Below are positions 1-8,446 of a stretch of 64,000 nucleotides of DNA, piece after piece. A program made the translations under genes and the position numbers. Source of the stretch: Streptomyces sp. SCSIO 30461 (GTDB taxonomy: Bacteria; Actinomycetota; Actinomycetes; Streptomycetales; Streptomycetaceae); NCBI RefSeq assembly GCF_037023745.1, contig NZ_CP146101.1, positions 7,041,001 through 7,105,000 of the forward strand. Reading direction: 5' to 3'. The notes under the pieces are model-generated. The model did not search any database. It was not told the DNA's origin and was given only the letters and a program-made list of their open reading frames with translations. Position 1 is the stretch's first letter, and each line of letters opens with the position of its first letter.

Positions 1-327
1 GTCGTCACGGTTGCGGATGGGGTGCTTGGACTGCATCTCGATCTTGCCGCCGAGGTGCATCAGGAACGTACGGTCGGAGACCTTGCCGAGGACGACACCC
101 TCGATGCCCCGCAGCTTCTCGACGATCTCGTCGGCATGCGTGGTGGACGTGGCCGCGATCGTGACGTCGATGCGCAGCTTCTCGTGACCGGATGCGGTGA
201 CGTCGAGGCCGGTGACCGATCCACCCGATGACTCGACCGCCGTCGTGAGCTGGGAGACCGCGGTTCCGCTCGCGGGCACCTCCAGCCGGACCGTCATCGA
301 GTACGAGACGCTGGGCGCCGTTGCCAT
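1..327 (-). CDS. NAD-dependent malic enzyme, N-terminal part (window edge)
   Basis: Only the first 109 codons lie in the window; the gene runs off the left edge. The visible protein starts MATAPSVSYSMTVRLEVPAS and forms an ACT-like regulatory domain (residues about 8-85), followed by GGKIEMQSKHPIRNRDD, which is the entry to the malic enzyme catalytic domain. Family knowledge: these enzymes decarboxylate malate oxidatively to pyruvate, and actinomycete NAD-dependent forms carry this N-terminal domain. The ATG at 327 is preceded by GAGGA at 8-nt spacing. A promoter-proximal leader with a hairpin lies upstream. The catalytic domain is not visible, so the cofactor is inferred from similarity to remembered Streptomyces homologues. 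Confidence 0.85.
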   Translation of the reverse strand, partial: MATAPSVSYSMTVRLEVPASGTAVSQLTTAVESSGGSVTGLDVTASGHEKLRIDVTIAATSTTHADEIVEKLRGIEGVVLGKVSDRTFLMHLGGKIEMQSKHPIRNRDD

Positions 328-378
328 GGCCGGGTTCCTCTGCTTTCCCTAGCTTCATCGAGCTTCATCGCTCAATGA

Positions 379-402
379 CCTGTCCGGCGACGGCCGGACA
401 GG
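379..402 (-). promoter_or_regulatory. Leader hairpin upstream of malic enzyme
   Basis: A perfect 10-bp inverted repeat (CCTGTCCGGC at 379-388 pairs with GCCGGACAGG at 393-402) with a 4-nt loop, about 50 nt upstream of the malic enzyme start. It could be an RNA leader structure or an operator. No ligand or protein can be named. Confidence 0.4.
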
Positions 403-508
403 CCTTCCGATCGTCGCACCTACCTGCGAGTAGCTGGTAATACTGTTGCTTTTGTTCTCGGAAAGAGTTTTCCACATTACGAGAACATCATAGGAAACGG
501 AAAACGAG

Positions 509-541
509 GAGGCCCGCGCCACCTGGGGTGACGCGGGCCTC
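509..541 (-). terminator. Terminator downstream of helD
   Basis: Stem GAGGCCCGCG (509-518) pairs perfectly with CGCGGGCCTC (532-541), with additional inner CACC/GGTG pairing. On the minus strand the stem is followed by CGTTTTCCGTTT, a T-rich tail, so it suits the end of the helD transcript about 265 nt downstream of its stop codon. Confidence 0.7.
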
Positions 542-804
542 TTCATACGCCTGTCAGTGGCACCGACCCGCCATGCTCGCCTCGCGGCAAGTGGTCCCTC
601 TAAGGGACGAAGGTTGGGCCCGGGGGCTTGGATCGAGCCGGTGCCACAGACAGGCTAACAAAGAGTCCTGGACGGTGATTCCGCCCGACCGCGGTTGACC
701 CGGAGTTGACTCCGAACGGATCCGCAGCGGGCTCCGAACGGTCGTACGACGCCGGTCGGCGTGGTCCCCAGGAGCCCTTCGACAGCGGTTCCAGGGCCCC
801 GGTC

Positions 805-3147
805 TCAACCCCTGAGCAGCGCAGGAACCCCGTTCACGGCCGGCTGGTCGGCCTTCGCCGACACCACCGTGAGCTGCTGGGTCGCCCGGGTCAGCGCCAC
901 GTACAGCACCCGCAGGCCTGCGGCGCTCTCGGCGCCGGCGCCGTTCCCGGAGCGTCCGTTCTGCGAACTGCCCGCCACGATCTCCGCCGGCGACACCACG
1001 ATGGTCGCGTCGTACTCAAGACCCTTGGCCTCCAGCGAACCGAGTGCCACCACCCGGTCGCCCAGTCCGTCCAGCCAGCGGGCGGCATCGGCCCGGCGGT
1101 CCATCGCGACCACCACCCCGATGGTGCCGTCGACCCGCTCCAGCATCCGGCGCACCTCCTCGCGCACCGTGCGCTCCAGATCGTCCCCGGCGACCGTGAA
1201 GCGCGGCACCACGCCCGTGGAGCGCACCGCGCGCGGAGACCGCGCCCCCGGCATGGCGAGCGCCAGCACCCGGGCGGCGAGCTCGGCGATCTCGGAGGGG
1301 TTGCGGTAGTTCACCGTCAGCTCGAAACGGCGGCGGGGTCGGCTGCCCAGCGCCTCGTCACGGGCGGCGGCGGCCTCGTCGGGGTCCGGCCAGGAGGACT
1401 GCGCCGGATCGCCCACGATCGTCCAGGTGGCATGGCGTCCGCGCCGACCGACCATGCGCCACTGCATGGGTGTGAGGTCCTGGGCCTCGTCCACGATGAC
1501 GTGGGCGTACTCGGTCCGCTCTGCCGCCAGCCGCTCGGCCCGCTCACGCTGGGTCTCCTCGCGCTGCGGCATCAGCTCCTCCAGACCGGTGAGCTGGTCC
1601 AGCGGGTCGAGTCCGCGTCTCCTCTTCGGACGGGCCGGGGTGCCCAGCAGCGTCTGCAGTTCGTCCAGCATCGCCACATCGTGCACGGAGCGGCCGTCGC
1701 GGCCGAGGCTGCGGGCGAGTCTGCGCACCTCGCCCGGGTTGAGGATCCGGCGCGCCCAGCGCCCGAGCTGCTTCTCGTCCGCCATGGCGTCCAGTACGGC
1801 GGACGGGGTGAGCTCGGGCCACCAGGCGTTCAGGAAGCCGATGAAGCCGTCCTCCGTCGCCACGTCCTCGTCGAAGGAGGACCGCAGCTCGGCGGCGAGC
1901 TCCGGGTCGCTGTGTCGGGTCGCGGCGCCCGACCGGGCGTACAGCGCGTCCAACAGCAGCCGGCGGGCCCGCGGGCGCAGCAGGTTCACCGGAGCGGTGC
2001 CGCCGAGCACGTTGTGGCGGATGCGCTGGAGCTCGTCGGCCTCCAGTTCGAGGCGGCGCCCGAAGGCGACCACCCGCAGCCGTTCGGGTGCCTCCCCCAG
2101 CTCCAGCGCGCCTCGGGCGGCCTTGCGCAGCACCTTGAGCATCCGCGCTGAGCCCTTGACCCGGGCGACGGCCGGATCGTCGTATGCCGTGGCCTCCACC
2201 CCGTCGACCAGGGAGCCGACCGCGCGGATGGCGACCTGACCCTCCTCGCCCAGGGACGGCAGTACGCCCTCGGTGTACGCGACGAGCAGCGGGGTCGGCG
2301 AGACGATCAGGATGCCGCCCGCGTACCGCCGACGGTCCTGGTAGAGCAGATAGGCGGCACGGTGCAGTGCGACGGCGGTCTTGCCGGTGCCGGGCCCGCC
2401 CTCGACATAGGTCACGGAGGCGGCGGGCGCCCTGATCACCAGGTCCTGTTCCGCTTGGATGGAGGAGACGATGTCCCGCATGGTGTGGCTGCGGGCCTGT
2501 CCGAGCGCCGCCATCAACGCACCGTCACCGATGACGGGCAGTTCGACGCCGCCGAGCAGCGCGGTGACCTCGGGGCGCATCAGGTCGTCCTCGACACCGA
2601 GCACCTTGCGCCCCTTGGACCGGATGACCCTGCGGCGCACCACACGGCCGGGGTCGACCGGGGTCGACCGGTAGAACGGCGCGGCGGCCGGTGCGCGCCA
2701 GTCGATGACCAGTGGCGCGTAGTCGGCGTCAAGCACCCCGAGGCGCCCGATATGGAGGGTCTCGGCGATCTCGGCGGTGTTGTCCTCGCGTACCGCGTCT
2801 TCGGCCGGTTCCACCGAGGTGTAGGCGCCGTCGGGACCGCGCTGGCCGGTCTTGCCGAGCAGCAGGTCGATCCGGCCGAAGAGGAAGTCCTCGAACTCAC
2901 TGTTGAGCCGGTTGAGGTGGATACCGGCGCGGAACACCTGGGCGTCGCGCTCGGCGAGGGCTCCGGGTGTGCCGACCTGGCCGCGTTTGGCGGCATCGTG
3001 CATCAGGAACTCCGCCTCGTGGATCTTCTCCTCGAGGCGGCGGTACACCTGGTCCAGATGTTCCTGCTCGACACCGATCTCACGATCGCGGATCGTGTCG
3101 ACTCTGGTTCCAGCGGATCTGGTACCAGCAGCTTCCTGCGCGGACAC
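805..3147 (-). CDS. helD: HelD-type SF1 ATPase associated with RNA polymerase
   Basis: 780 aa. An N-terminal coiled-coil region (about 20-90, LDQVYRRLEEKIHEAEFLMHD) precedes a UvrD/Rep-like ATPase. Walker A GGPGTGKTAVALHRAAYLL is near residue 250 and Walker B VIVDEAQDLTPMQWRMVG near 550, followed by IVGDPAQSSWPD and the C-terminal VLYVALTRATQQLTVV motif. An insertion after the first P-loop domain contains FGRRLELEADELQRIRHNVLGGTAPVNLLRPRA, typical of actinobacterial HelD rather than repair helicases. Known of the family: HelD removes or recycles RNA polymerase from stalled complexes, and a paralogue (HelR) protects against rifampicin. Whether this copy does so is not visible; no convincing rifampicin-associated element was recognised upstream. 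Confidence 0.85.
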   Translation of the reverse strand: MSAQEAAGTRSAGTRVDTIRDREIGVEQEHLDQVYRRLEEKIHEAEFLMHDAAKRGQVGTPGALAERDAQVFRAGIHLNRLNSEFEDFLFGRIDLLLGKTGQRGPDGAYTSVEPAEDAVREDNTAEIAETLHIGRLGVLDADYAPLVIDWRAPAAAPFYRSTPVDPGRVVRRRVIRSKGRKVLGVEDDLMRPEVTALLGGVELPVIGDGALMAALGQARSHTMRDIVSSIQAEQDLVIRAPAASVTYVEGGPGTGKTAVALHRAAYLLYQDRRRYAGGILIVSPTPLLVAYTEGVLPSLGEEGQVAIRAVGSLVDGVEATAYDDPAVARVKGSARMLKVLRKAARGALELGEAPERLRVVAFGRRLELEADELQRIRHNVLGGTAPVNLLRPRARRLLLDALYARSGAATRHSDPELAAELRSSFDEDVATEDGFIGFLNAWWPELTPSAVLDAMADEKQLGRWARRILNPGEVRRLARSLGRDGRSVHDVAMLDELQTLLGTPARPKRRRGLDPLDQLTGLEELMPQREETQRERAERLAAERTEYAHVIVDEAQDLTPMQWRMVGRRGRHATWTIVGDPAQSSWPDPDEAAAARDEALGSRPRRRFELTVNYRNPSEIAELAARVLALAMPGARSPRAVRSTGVVPRFTVAGDDLERTVREEVRRMLERVDGTIGVVVAMDRRADAARWLDGLGDRVVALGSLEAKGLEYDATIVVSPAEIVAGSSQNGRSGNGAGAESAAGLRVLYVALTRATQQLTVVSAKADQPAVNGVPALLRG

Positions 3148-3151
3148 CGAA

Positions 3152-3201
3152 GCCCCCTTCTGACGTGCACTGGGCAGCCGTCAACCGTACGCGAAGGGGG
3201 C
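3152..3201 (-). terminator. Possible terminator or spaced inverted repeat between rsuA and helD
   Basis: GCCCCCTTC (3152-3160) and GAAGGGGGC (3193-3201) are perfect 9-bp complements separated by 32 nt, between the rsuA stop and the helD start. The large loop makes it a weaker candidate than the other stems in this window. Confidence 0.35.
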
Positions 3202-3223
3202 CTCTCGTGTCAGGTGATGGAGG

Positions 3224-4165
3224 TCAGCCGTCGACCTCCACCAGGCGTTTTCCATCGAACGTACGGATCTCGAAGTGATCGATCTCGTTGCGCTCCATGG
3301 CCGTGACGCCGTTGACGTACAGGGGCTTCTGCCCCTTCTCGTCGGTGGCGTCCGGGAGGCCGTAACCCCACTCGGGCACGTTCCAGGAGCCGACGACCTC
3401 TTCCCGGCCTGCCTTGGACACCACGATCAGCTGGCACTTCTCGGGGCCCTTGACGTTCTTGAGCTCCATGACCGTGCGGGTGCCGTAGGGCTTCTGCTCC
3501 AGGCCGATGGTGGCGCTGACCTTGGTGGCCGCGTCGGTGTTCTGGACCTTCTCCGACACCTGGTCGAAGAAGGCGTCCTCGGCGGCGCTGCCGCCGGTGC
3601 TGGGAGGCGCGGCGACGCCCGCCTCCGCGTCGTCGTCGGTCACGACGACCGCGATGACCGGTCCACCCAGGATCAGGACCGCCGAGGCGGCGATCATGAA
3701 CATGCTCCGCTGCCGCTTCCTCGCCCGCTTGACGGCGACCTCGCCGACGAGCTTGTCCAGCATCTGGGGGCTGGGCGCGGTCGGCACCACCGGGGCCGCG
3801 GAACGGCGCGGCGGTTCCATCAGCGTGCTGGTGAACGGCAAGTCGCCCGCCGACGCCTGCGAGCCGCCCGGCTGGCGCTGACGGGGCACCGCGCTCGGGG
3901 CCTCCGCCAGCATCGCCAGCATCGGCGCCATCCCGGAGAACTCCTCGAGGTGGGCGGCGCAGATGTCACAGCCCGCCAGATGCGCCTCGAAAGCGGTGGC
4001 TTCCGCGTCGTCCAGGATTCCGAGTGCGTACGCCCCTACGGTCTCGTGGATCGAGCCCTGCTCGGATGGTTCGGACTGCGGGGGCTGCCCGAACTGACCG
4101 GACTGACCGGACTGACCTGACTGCCCAAACTGCCCGAACTGTCCGTATGGATCCTGTGTGTTCAT
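3224..4165 (-). CDS. rsuA: Zinc-finger anti-sigma factor, RsuA-like
   Basis: 313 aa. A low-complexity N-terminus of repeated GQFGQ/GQSGQ (residues 8-27) is followed by a ZAS domain: HETVGAYALGILDDAEATAFEAHLAGCDICAAHLEEF has the upstream His and the HxxxCxxC zinc motif. One transmembrane helix (MFMIAASAVLILGGPVIAVVV) separates it from an extracytoplasmic domain of about 130 residues. Its ATG overlaps the sigma factor stop by 4 nt (ATGA), the usual translational coupling of an ECF sigma factor to its membrane anti-sigma. Known of the family: the cytoplasmic ZAS domain binds and holds the sigma factor. The match to RsuA of S. coelicolor rests on domain order and neighbourhood. Confidence 0.87.
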   Translation of the reverse strand: MNTQDPYGQFGQFGQSGQSGQSGQFGQPPQSEPSEQGSIHETVGAYALGILDDAEATAFEAHLAGCDICAAHLEEFSGMAPMLAMLAEAPSAVPRQRQPGGSQASAGDLPFTSTLMEPPRRSAAPVVPTAPSPQMLDKLVGEVAVKRARKRQRSMFMIAASAVLILGGPVIAVVVTDDDAEAGVAAPPSTGGSAAEDAFFDQVSEKVQNTDAATKVSATIGLEQKPYGTRTVMELKNVKGPEKCQLIVVSKAGREEVVGSWNVPEWGYGLPDATDEKGQKPLYVNGVTAMERNEIDHFEIRTFDGKRLVEVDG

Positions 4166-4749
4166 GCCGTGACCCCCCTCTCCTCCAGAGCGAGCTTCAT
4201 GGAACGCAACGCATAGAAGACACGGGACCGGACGGTCCCGCTCGGTATGCCAAGCGTCTCGGCCGCTTCGTTGACCGTACGCCCCTTGAAGTACGTCTCG
4301 ACGAGTACTTCCCTGTGCGCCGGGGTCAAATCATCAAGCGCATCCGAGAGCGTCATCAGCCACAACGCCTTGTCGATCTCGTCCTCCGCAGGCATGACCT
4401 CCAGCGGCGACGGGTCGACCTCCTGCGGCCGGGCCTGCCGGCTGCGGTGACCGTCGATGACGATGCGGCGTGCGACCGTCACCAGCCAGGGTCGGACAGA
4501 GCCGGTCGCCCTATTGAGCTGTCCGGCGTTTTTCCAGGCACGAATGAGCGTCTCCTGCACCACATCCTCGGCGCGCTGGCGGTCGCCTGCGACGAGACGG
4601 AGTACATAGGCGAGGAGGGGTCCGGCATGCTCCTGATACAGCGCGCGCATCAGCTCCTCGTCGGGGACGGAGGAACTGGCGCGCGTTGTCGCAGCTCGAT
4701 GCCGGGCCTGCCTGGAACGGTCATCGGCCACGGCGGCATCCTTGCGCAC
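4162..4749 (-). CDS. sigU: ECF RNA polymerase sigma factor, SigU-like
   Basis: 195 aa. Region 2 spans about residues 33-100 (ALYQEHAGPLLAYVLRLVAGDRQRAEDVVQETLIRAWKN, then PWLVTVARRIVIDGHR) and region 4 about 135-188 (LDDLTPAHREVLVETYFKGRTVNEAAETLGIPSGTVRSRVFYALRSMK), with no region 3 or 1.1: a classical ECF factor. The GTG start at 4749 has GGGAGG 5 nt upstream. It is directly followed by its anti-sigma factor. From knowledge of S. coelicolor, SigU released from RsuA disturbs differentiation and controls secreted/envelope proteins; transfer of that role here is inference. Confidence 0.9.
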   Translation of the reverse strand: MRKDAAVADDRSRQARHRAATTRASSSVPDEELMRALYQEHAGPLLAYVLRLVAGDRQRAEDVVQETLIRAWKNAGQLNRATGSVRPWLVTVARRIVIDGHRSRQARPQEVDPSPLEVMPAEDEIDKALWLMTLSDALDDLTPAHREVLVETYFKGRTVNEAAETLGIPSGTVRSRVFYALRSMKLALEERGVTA

Positions 4750-4997
4750 CTGAACCTCCCGGTCGAGACCCTGATTGATGTCTGGGCTGCTTCCCTGTCG
4801 CCTCTCACTACGCGGGCGGGCGGCGTTCGTCTCAACGCAGACGCGATTTTCTTCCAGGACTTTTCAGCGGGGCCATCCGGCCGCGCATCTCCCCAGGTCA
4901 CAGCACCTGTCCGCAGACAGCCGTGACTCCGCTCACACGACCGGCCCCACACCCGTCCCTGACTCGCGCCGGGCACGCCCGAGTTGAGCCGCTCCGG

Positions 4998-5567
4998 TCA
5001 GGCCCGTGCGGTGGCCGCCCTGCGCCGATGCCGCGCCACCCGCTCCCGATTGCCGCACACCTCACTCGAACACCAGCGCCTCCGGCGCCCGCGCGATGTG
5101 TCCACATAGACCCGTCGGCACCCGTCGCCTTCGCAACGCCGCAGCGCCGCACGAGCCACCGGATCAGTGAGCAATTCCACAGCGTCGCGGGCCACGGCGG
5201 CGAGCAGCCCGGCGCATTCGGGCCGGCTGAGCGGCGCCCTTACGAGAGCCCCGTCGGCGTCTCGTACGGCCCTGACGGCAGGCGGAGCCGCCGCGGCGGC
5301 GAAGGCGTTGAGCCTGGCGAGTGCGGTGTCGTCGGACCGCCCGTCGATATGAGCGTGCACCAGGCGCGCCACACAGTCGCGCAGTTCGACGAACGCCGGA
5401 ACCCAGCGCACGGTCACCGCCTCCAGCGGCGTCCCCGCGGGCAGCAGCCCGGCTTCCCCAAGCCACCGCCCGAGCGCTCCCGCCCCACCAGGCGCCACTG
5501 CCACCAGATCCAGGCAGACCCGCCCGGCCTCGAACCGCGCGTCCCACCCGCCTGCCTCCGTGGCCAT
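4998..5567 (-). CDS. CGNR zinc-finger (ABATE domain) protein
   Basis: 189 aa. The N-terminal part (FEAGRVCLDLVAVAPG...) matches the ABATE domain. The C-terminal 45 residues hold a zinc finger with CEGDGC and WCSSEVCGNRERVARHRRR, the CGNR signature. Such proteins are common, poorly characterised probable DNA-binding regulators in actinobacteria. The reading direction matches nnaR upstream (137-nt gap), so partial co-transcription is possible. No target is known. Confidence 0.85.
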   Translation of the reverse strand: MATEAGGWDARFEAGRVCLDLVAVAPGGAGALGRWLGEAGLLPAGTPLEAVTVRWVPAFVELRDCVARLVHAHIDGRSDDTALARLNAFAAAAAPPAVRAVRDADGALVRAPLSRPECAGLLAAVARDAVELLTDPVARAALRRCEGDGCRRVYVDTSRGRRRRWCSSEVCGNRERVARHRRRAATARA

Positions 5568-5704
5568 GGGACCAGAGTGCCCCCGGCACGACGGCGCGGG
5601 AAGCCCATGTATCGGTCAGGTCTGGAGGGCGGGCCACCGGAGTCCTGAGGCACTTGGCCTTCGGTGGTCCAACGGGAAGGCTCCCGGACCCGCCAGGGAG
5701 CACG

Positions 5705-6859
5705 TCAAACGTCCGCGTACTTCTCGTCCGACGCCGGGTCCAGCGCCAGCCGGTACCCCCGCTTCACCACGGTCTGGATGAGCTGGGGCGCGCCAAGTGC
5801 CGTGCGCAGCCGGGCCATCGCCGTCTCCACGGCGTGCTCGTCCCGCCCCGCGCCGGGCAGTGCGCGCAGCAGGTCGGCGCGGGAGACCACCCAACCGGGG
5901 CGGCGCGCCAAGGCGTTGATGAGGGCCATGCCGGCCGGCGGTACGGGACGCAGCTCGGCGTCCACCAGCACCGCGTGGCCGCGGATCTCGATGCGTCGGC
6001 CCGCGACCGGCAGGGTGCGGGCGCGGGCGGGGAGTTCGAGGCAGAGGAGCTGAACCAGTGGACCGAGGCGGAAGCGTTCGGGCTGGACCGTGTCCAGGCC
6101 GCTGGCCTGGAGCGGCAGCGCGGTCACCGGGCCCACGCAGGCCGGGAGCACATCGTGGCGGAAGGCGTCGAGCAGTTCCGGGAGCAGACCGCGCTCATCG
6201 GCGCGGGAGAGCAGCGAGGCGGCGGCCGGTGCGCTGGTGAAGGCCAGGGCGTCGACCTGGCGGGCCACGGTGGTGTCCAGCAGCCGGTCGAGCGGGGCGA
6301 GGTCCTCCGGCGGCATCCAGCGGTAGACGGGGACGACGACGACCTCCGCTCCCCCGGCCCGCAGCGCCTCCACGAAGCCCGGAAGTGGCTCACCGTGCAG
6401 TTGGAGGGCGATCCGCCGTCCCTCGACGCCCTCGGTAAGCAGCCGGTCCAGTACCTCGGCCATCGACTCGGACGACGGCGACCACTCCTCGGTCAGACCG
6501 GCCGCTCGGATCGCGCCCTTCACCTTGGGTCCGCGCGCCAGGAGTTCCACGCCGCGCAGACAGCCGAGCAGTTCCTCACCGCAGCCCCAGCCGTCGGCCG
6601 CCGCCACCCAGCCCCGGAAGCCGATCGCGGTGGTGGCGACGACCACGTCCGGTGCGTGGGCGATGAGTTCCTTGGTCGCGGCGAGCAGTTCACCGTCGTC
6701 GGCGAGCGGCACGATCCGCAGGGCGGGTGCGTGCTGCACCACGGCGCCGCGGCGCTGGAGCAGCACGCCGAGTTCCTCGGCGCGCCGGGCCGCGGTGACC
6801 CCCACGGTGAATCCGGCCAGGGGACCCACCGCGGGGGCATCGCGCTGTTCGTCGTACAT
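5705..6859 (-). CDS. nnaR: HemD-like/OmpR-type winged-helix regulator of nitrate/nitrite assimilation
   Basis: About 384 aa from the ATG at 6859 (MYDEQRDAPAVGPLAGFTVGV); an upstream in-frame ATG at 6928 is less likely because conservation begins after it. The N-terminal two thirds is a uroporphyrinogen-III synthase (HemD) fold (LAGFTVGVTAARRAEELGVLLQRRG), and the C-terminal 100 residues are an OmpR/PhoB winged helix (RADLLRALPG, VETAMARLRTALG, VVKRGYRLAL). Known: this fusion in S. coelicolor is NnaR, a GlnR-dependent co-activator of nitrate/nitrite genes, and it sits beside narK as here. Tetrapyrrole synthesis is not implied. Confidence 0.87.
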   Translation of the reverse strand: MYDEQRDAPAVGPLAGFTVGVTAARRAEELGVLLQRRGAVVQHAPALRIVPLADDGELLAATKELIAHAPDVVVATTAIGFRGWVAAADGWGCGEELLGCLRGVELLARGPKVKGAIRAAGLTEEWSPSSESMAEVLDRLLTEGVEGRRIALQLHGEPLPGFVEALRAGGAEVVVVPVYRWMPPEDLAPLDRLLDTTVARQVDALAFTSAPAAASLLSRADERGLLPELLDAFRHDVLPACVGPVTALPLQASGLDTVQPERFRLGPLVQLLCLELPARARTLPVAGRRIEIRGHAVLVDAELRPVPPAGMALINALARRPGWVVSRADLLRALPGAGRDEHAVETAMARLRTALGAPQLIQTVVKRGYRLALDPASDEKYADV

Positions 6860-6934
6860 GCCGACCGAGCCTGGCAAGAGAGCGTGACAGGCTCGGATCG
6901 GCGGTATTTCCGCGCCGTTACGGGGCACCGCGAC

Positions 6935-8296
6935 TCACACCTCGACGTAACTGAGCTGGGCGTTGGCCTTGGCGCTCGTCACCGGAGCGGCGACGGGCCG
7001 CCGAAGGTATACCGCCCAGGTGACGGTGAAGCACACGGCGTAGCAGAGCAGGAAGGCGACGAACGCGCCGGTTCCGGTGCCGGCGGTCAGGAACGACTGC
7101 CGGAAGGCGAGGTTGATCGCCAGCCCCCCGAGGGCGCCGACCGCTCCGATCAGCCCCATCGCCGCGCCGGACAGCCTGCGCCCGTAGGCTTCGGCGACCT
7201 CGCCCGCCATGCCCTTGGCCAGCGCCTTGGCCTTGAAGATGCCGGGGATCATCTTGTAGGTGGAGCCGTTGCCGAGCCCGCTGAGCACGAACAGGGCGAT
7301 GAAGCCCACCAGGAAGACCGGCAGCGACTCGGACACGGATGCGTAGACGACGATCCCGGTGGCGGCAGCCATCGCGGCGAACGTCCACAGCGTGATCCTC
7401 GCCCCGCCGAAGCGGTCCGCGAGCGAACCGCCCACCGGCCTGATGAGCGAGCCCAGCAGGGGCCCGACGAAGGTCAGAGACGCGGCCTGGAGGGGCGTAC
7501 GGCCGAACTGGGTCTGGAGCACCAGGCCGAAGGCGAAGCTGTAGCCGATGAAAGATCCGAAGGTGCCGATGTAGAGCAAGGACATGATCCAGGTGTGCGG
7601 ATCCCGGACGGCTTCCTTCGCCGCCCCGGTGTCGTTCTTCACGGGAGCGAGATTGTCCATGCAGAGCGCGGCGCAGAGCGCGGCCAGCACGATCAGCGGC
7701 AGATAGACCCCGAGCACCAGCCGCGGATGGGCGGCCCCGGCGGTCCCGATCACCAGCAGTCCGACGAGTTGCACCACGGGTACACCGATGTTCCCGCCGC
7801 CCGCGTTCAGTCCGAGCGCCCAGCCCTTCTTCCTCAGCGGGAAGAAGGCGTTGATGTTGGTCATGGAGGAGGCGAAGTTCCCGCCGCCGACCCCGGTGAG
7901 GGCCGCGACGGCCAGGAACGTCCCATACGAGGTCCCGGGCTCCATCACCGCGTAGGCGGCACCGGTCGGCAACAGCAGCAGCAGCGCGCTGATCACCGTC
8001 CAGTTGCGCCCGCCGAACCGGGCGACGGCGAAGGTGTACGGCACCCGGATCACCGCGCCGACCATGGTCGCGGTCGCTATCAGGAAGAACTTCCCTGCCG
8101 GGTCGACCCCGTACTCGGGCCCCATGAACAGGACCATCACCGACCAGAGGGTCCAGATGGAGAACCCGATGTGCTCGGAGAGCACGGAGAAGACCAGATT
8201 GCGCCGGGCGATGCGCTCGCCCCGCTCCGCCCAGAAGACCTCGTCCTCCGGGTCCCACTGCTGGATCCACCTGCCGCCGCTGCTGCCACGGGCCAT
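6935..8296 (-). CDS. narK: Nitrate/nitrite MFS transporter NarK
   Basis: 453 aa from the ATG at 8296, chosen because GGGAGG lies 6 nt upstream; an ATG at 8314 lacks this. About 12 transmembrane helices of the major facilitator superfamily, with the nitrate/nitrite porter signatures GVGGGNFASSMTNINAFFP and GLNAGGGNIGVPVVQLVG (glycine-rich NNP motifs), and a second repeat ending VEAYGRRLSGAAMGLIGAVGALGG. Role: nitrate uptake and/or nitrite export. It is transcribed ahead of nnaR with a gap under 80 nt, so narK-nnaR probably forms an operon under the GlnR-like box upstream. Confidence 0.92.
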   Translation of the reverse strand: MARGSSGGRWIQQWDPEDEVFWAERGERIARRNLVFSVLSEHIGFSIWTLWSVMVLFMGPEYGVDPAGKFFLIATATMVGAVIRVPYTFAVARFGGRNWTVISALLLLLPTGAAYAVMEPGTSYGTFLAVAALTGVGGGNFASSMTNINAFFPLRKKGWALGLNAGGGNIGVPVVQLVGLLVIGTAGAAHPRLVLGVYLPLIVLAALCAALCMDNLAPVKNDTGAAKEAVRDPHTWIMSLLYIGTFGSFIGYSFAFGLVLQTQFGRTPLQAASLTFVGPLLGSLIRPVGGSLADRFGGARITLWTFAAMAAATGIVVYASVSESLPVFLVGFIALFVLSGLGNGSTYKMIPGIFKAKALAKGMAGEVAEAYGRRLSGAAMGLIGAVGALGGLAINLAFRQSFLTAGTGTGAFVAFLLCYAVCFTVTWAVYLRRPVAAPVTSAKANAQLSYVEV

Positions 8297-8368
8297 GGCG
8301 CGCCTCCCTCGCACTCGGGTTTGTGCTTCCGAAGGTAGGGAGGGTGGGTTTCAGGCCCGTGGCACGAG

Positions 8369-8395
8369 GTGACCGGTGTGGAACCTTGCTCTCAC
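8369..8395. promoter_or_regulatory. Putative GlnR box upstream of narK
   Basis: Plus strand reads GTGAC-n6-GGAAC-n6-CTCAC, which fits the GlnR pattern gTnAC-n6-GaAAc-n6-gTnAC with one mismatch in each of the second and third half-sites. A fourth half-site is not evident. It lies 73-99 nt upstream of the narK start, a plausible activator position. Assignment is by pattern and by the nitrogen role of the operon. Confidence 0.5.
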
Positions 8396-8446
8396 CGGGG
8401 GCGGGGGCCGGGTGTGAGCGTGCCGCTCACACCCGCGTCCGCGAGC

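Larger units (their letters stand above)
328..804. other. Intergenic region between malic enzyme and helD
   Basis: No credible gene. It holds a tandem AGCTTCATCG duplication (351-370), the hairpin at 379-402, an AT-richer stretch (about 430-500) likely to contain the malic enzyme promoter, a spaced inverted repeat GTTCTCG/CGAGAAC (454-460 and 480-486), and the terminator hairpin at 509-541. I see nothing convincing between 545 and 804. Confidence 0.6.

Noticed and set aside
5321..8338. Plus-strand open frame of ~1000 codons opposite nnaR and narK
   Set aside because: Antisense to two well-supported genes; composition is Arg/Gly/Pro/His-rich with no recognisable domain.
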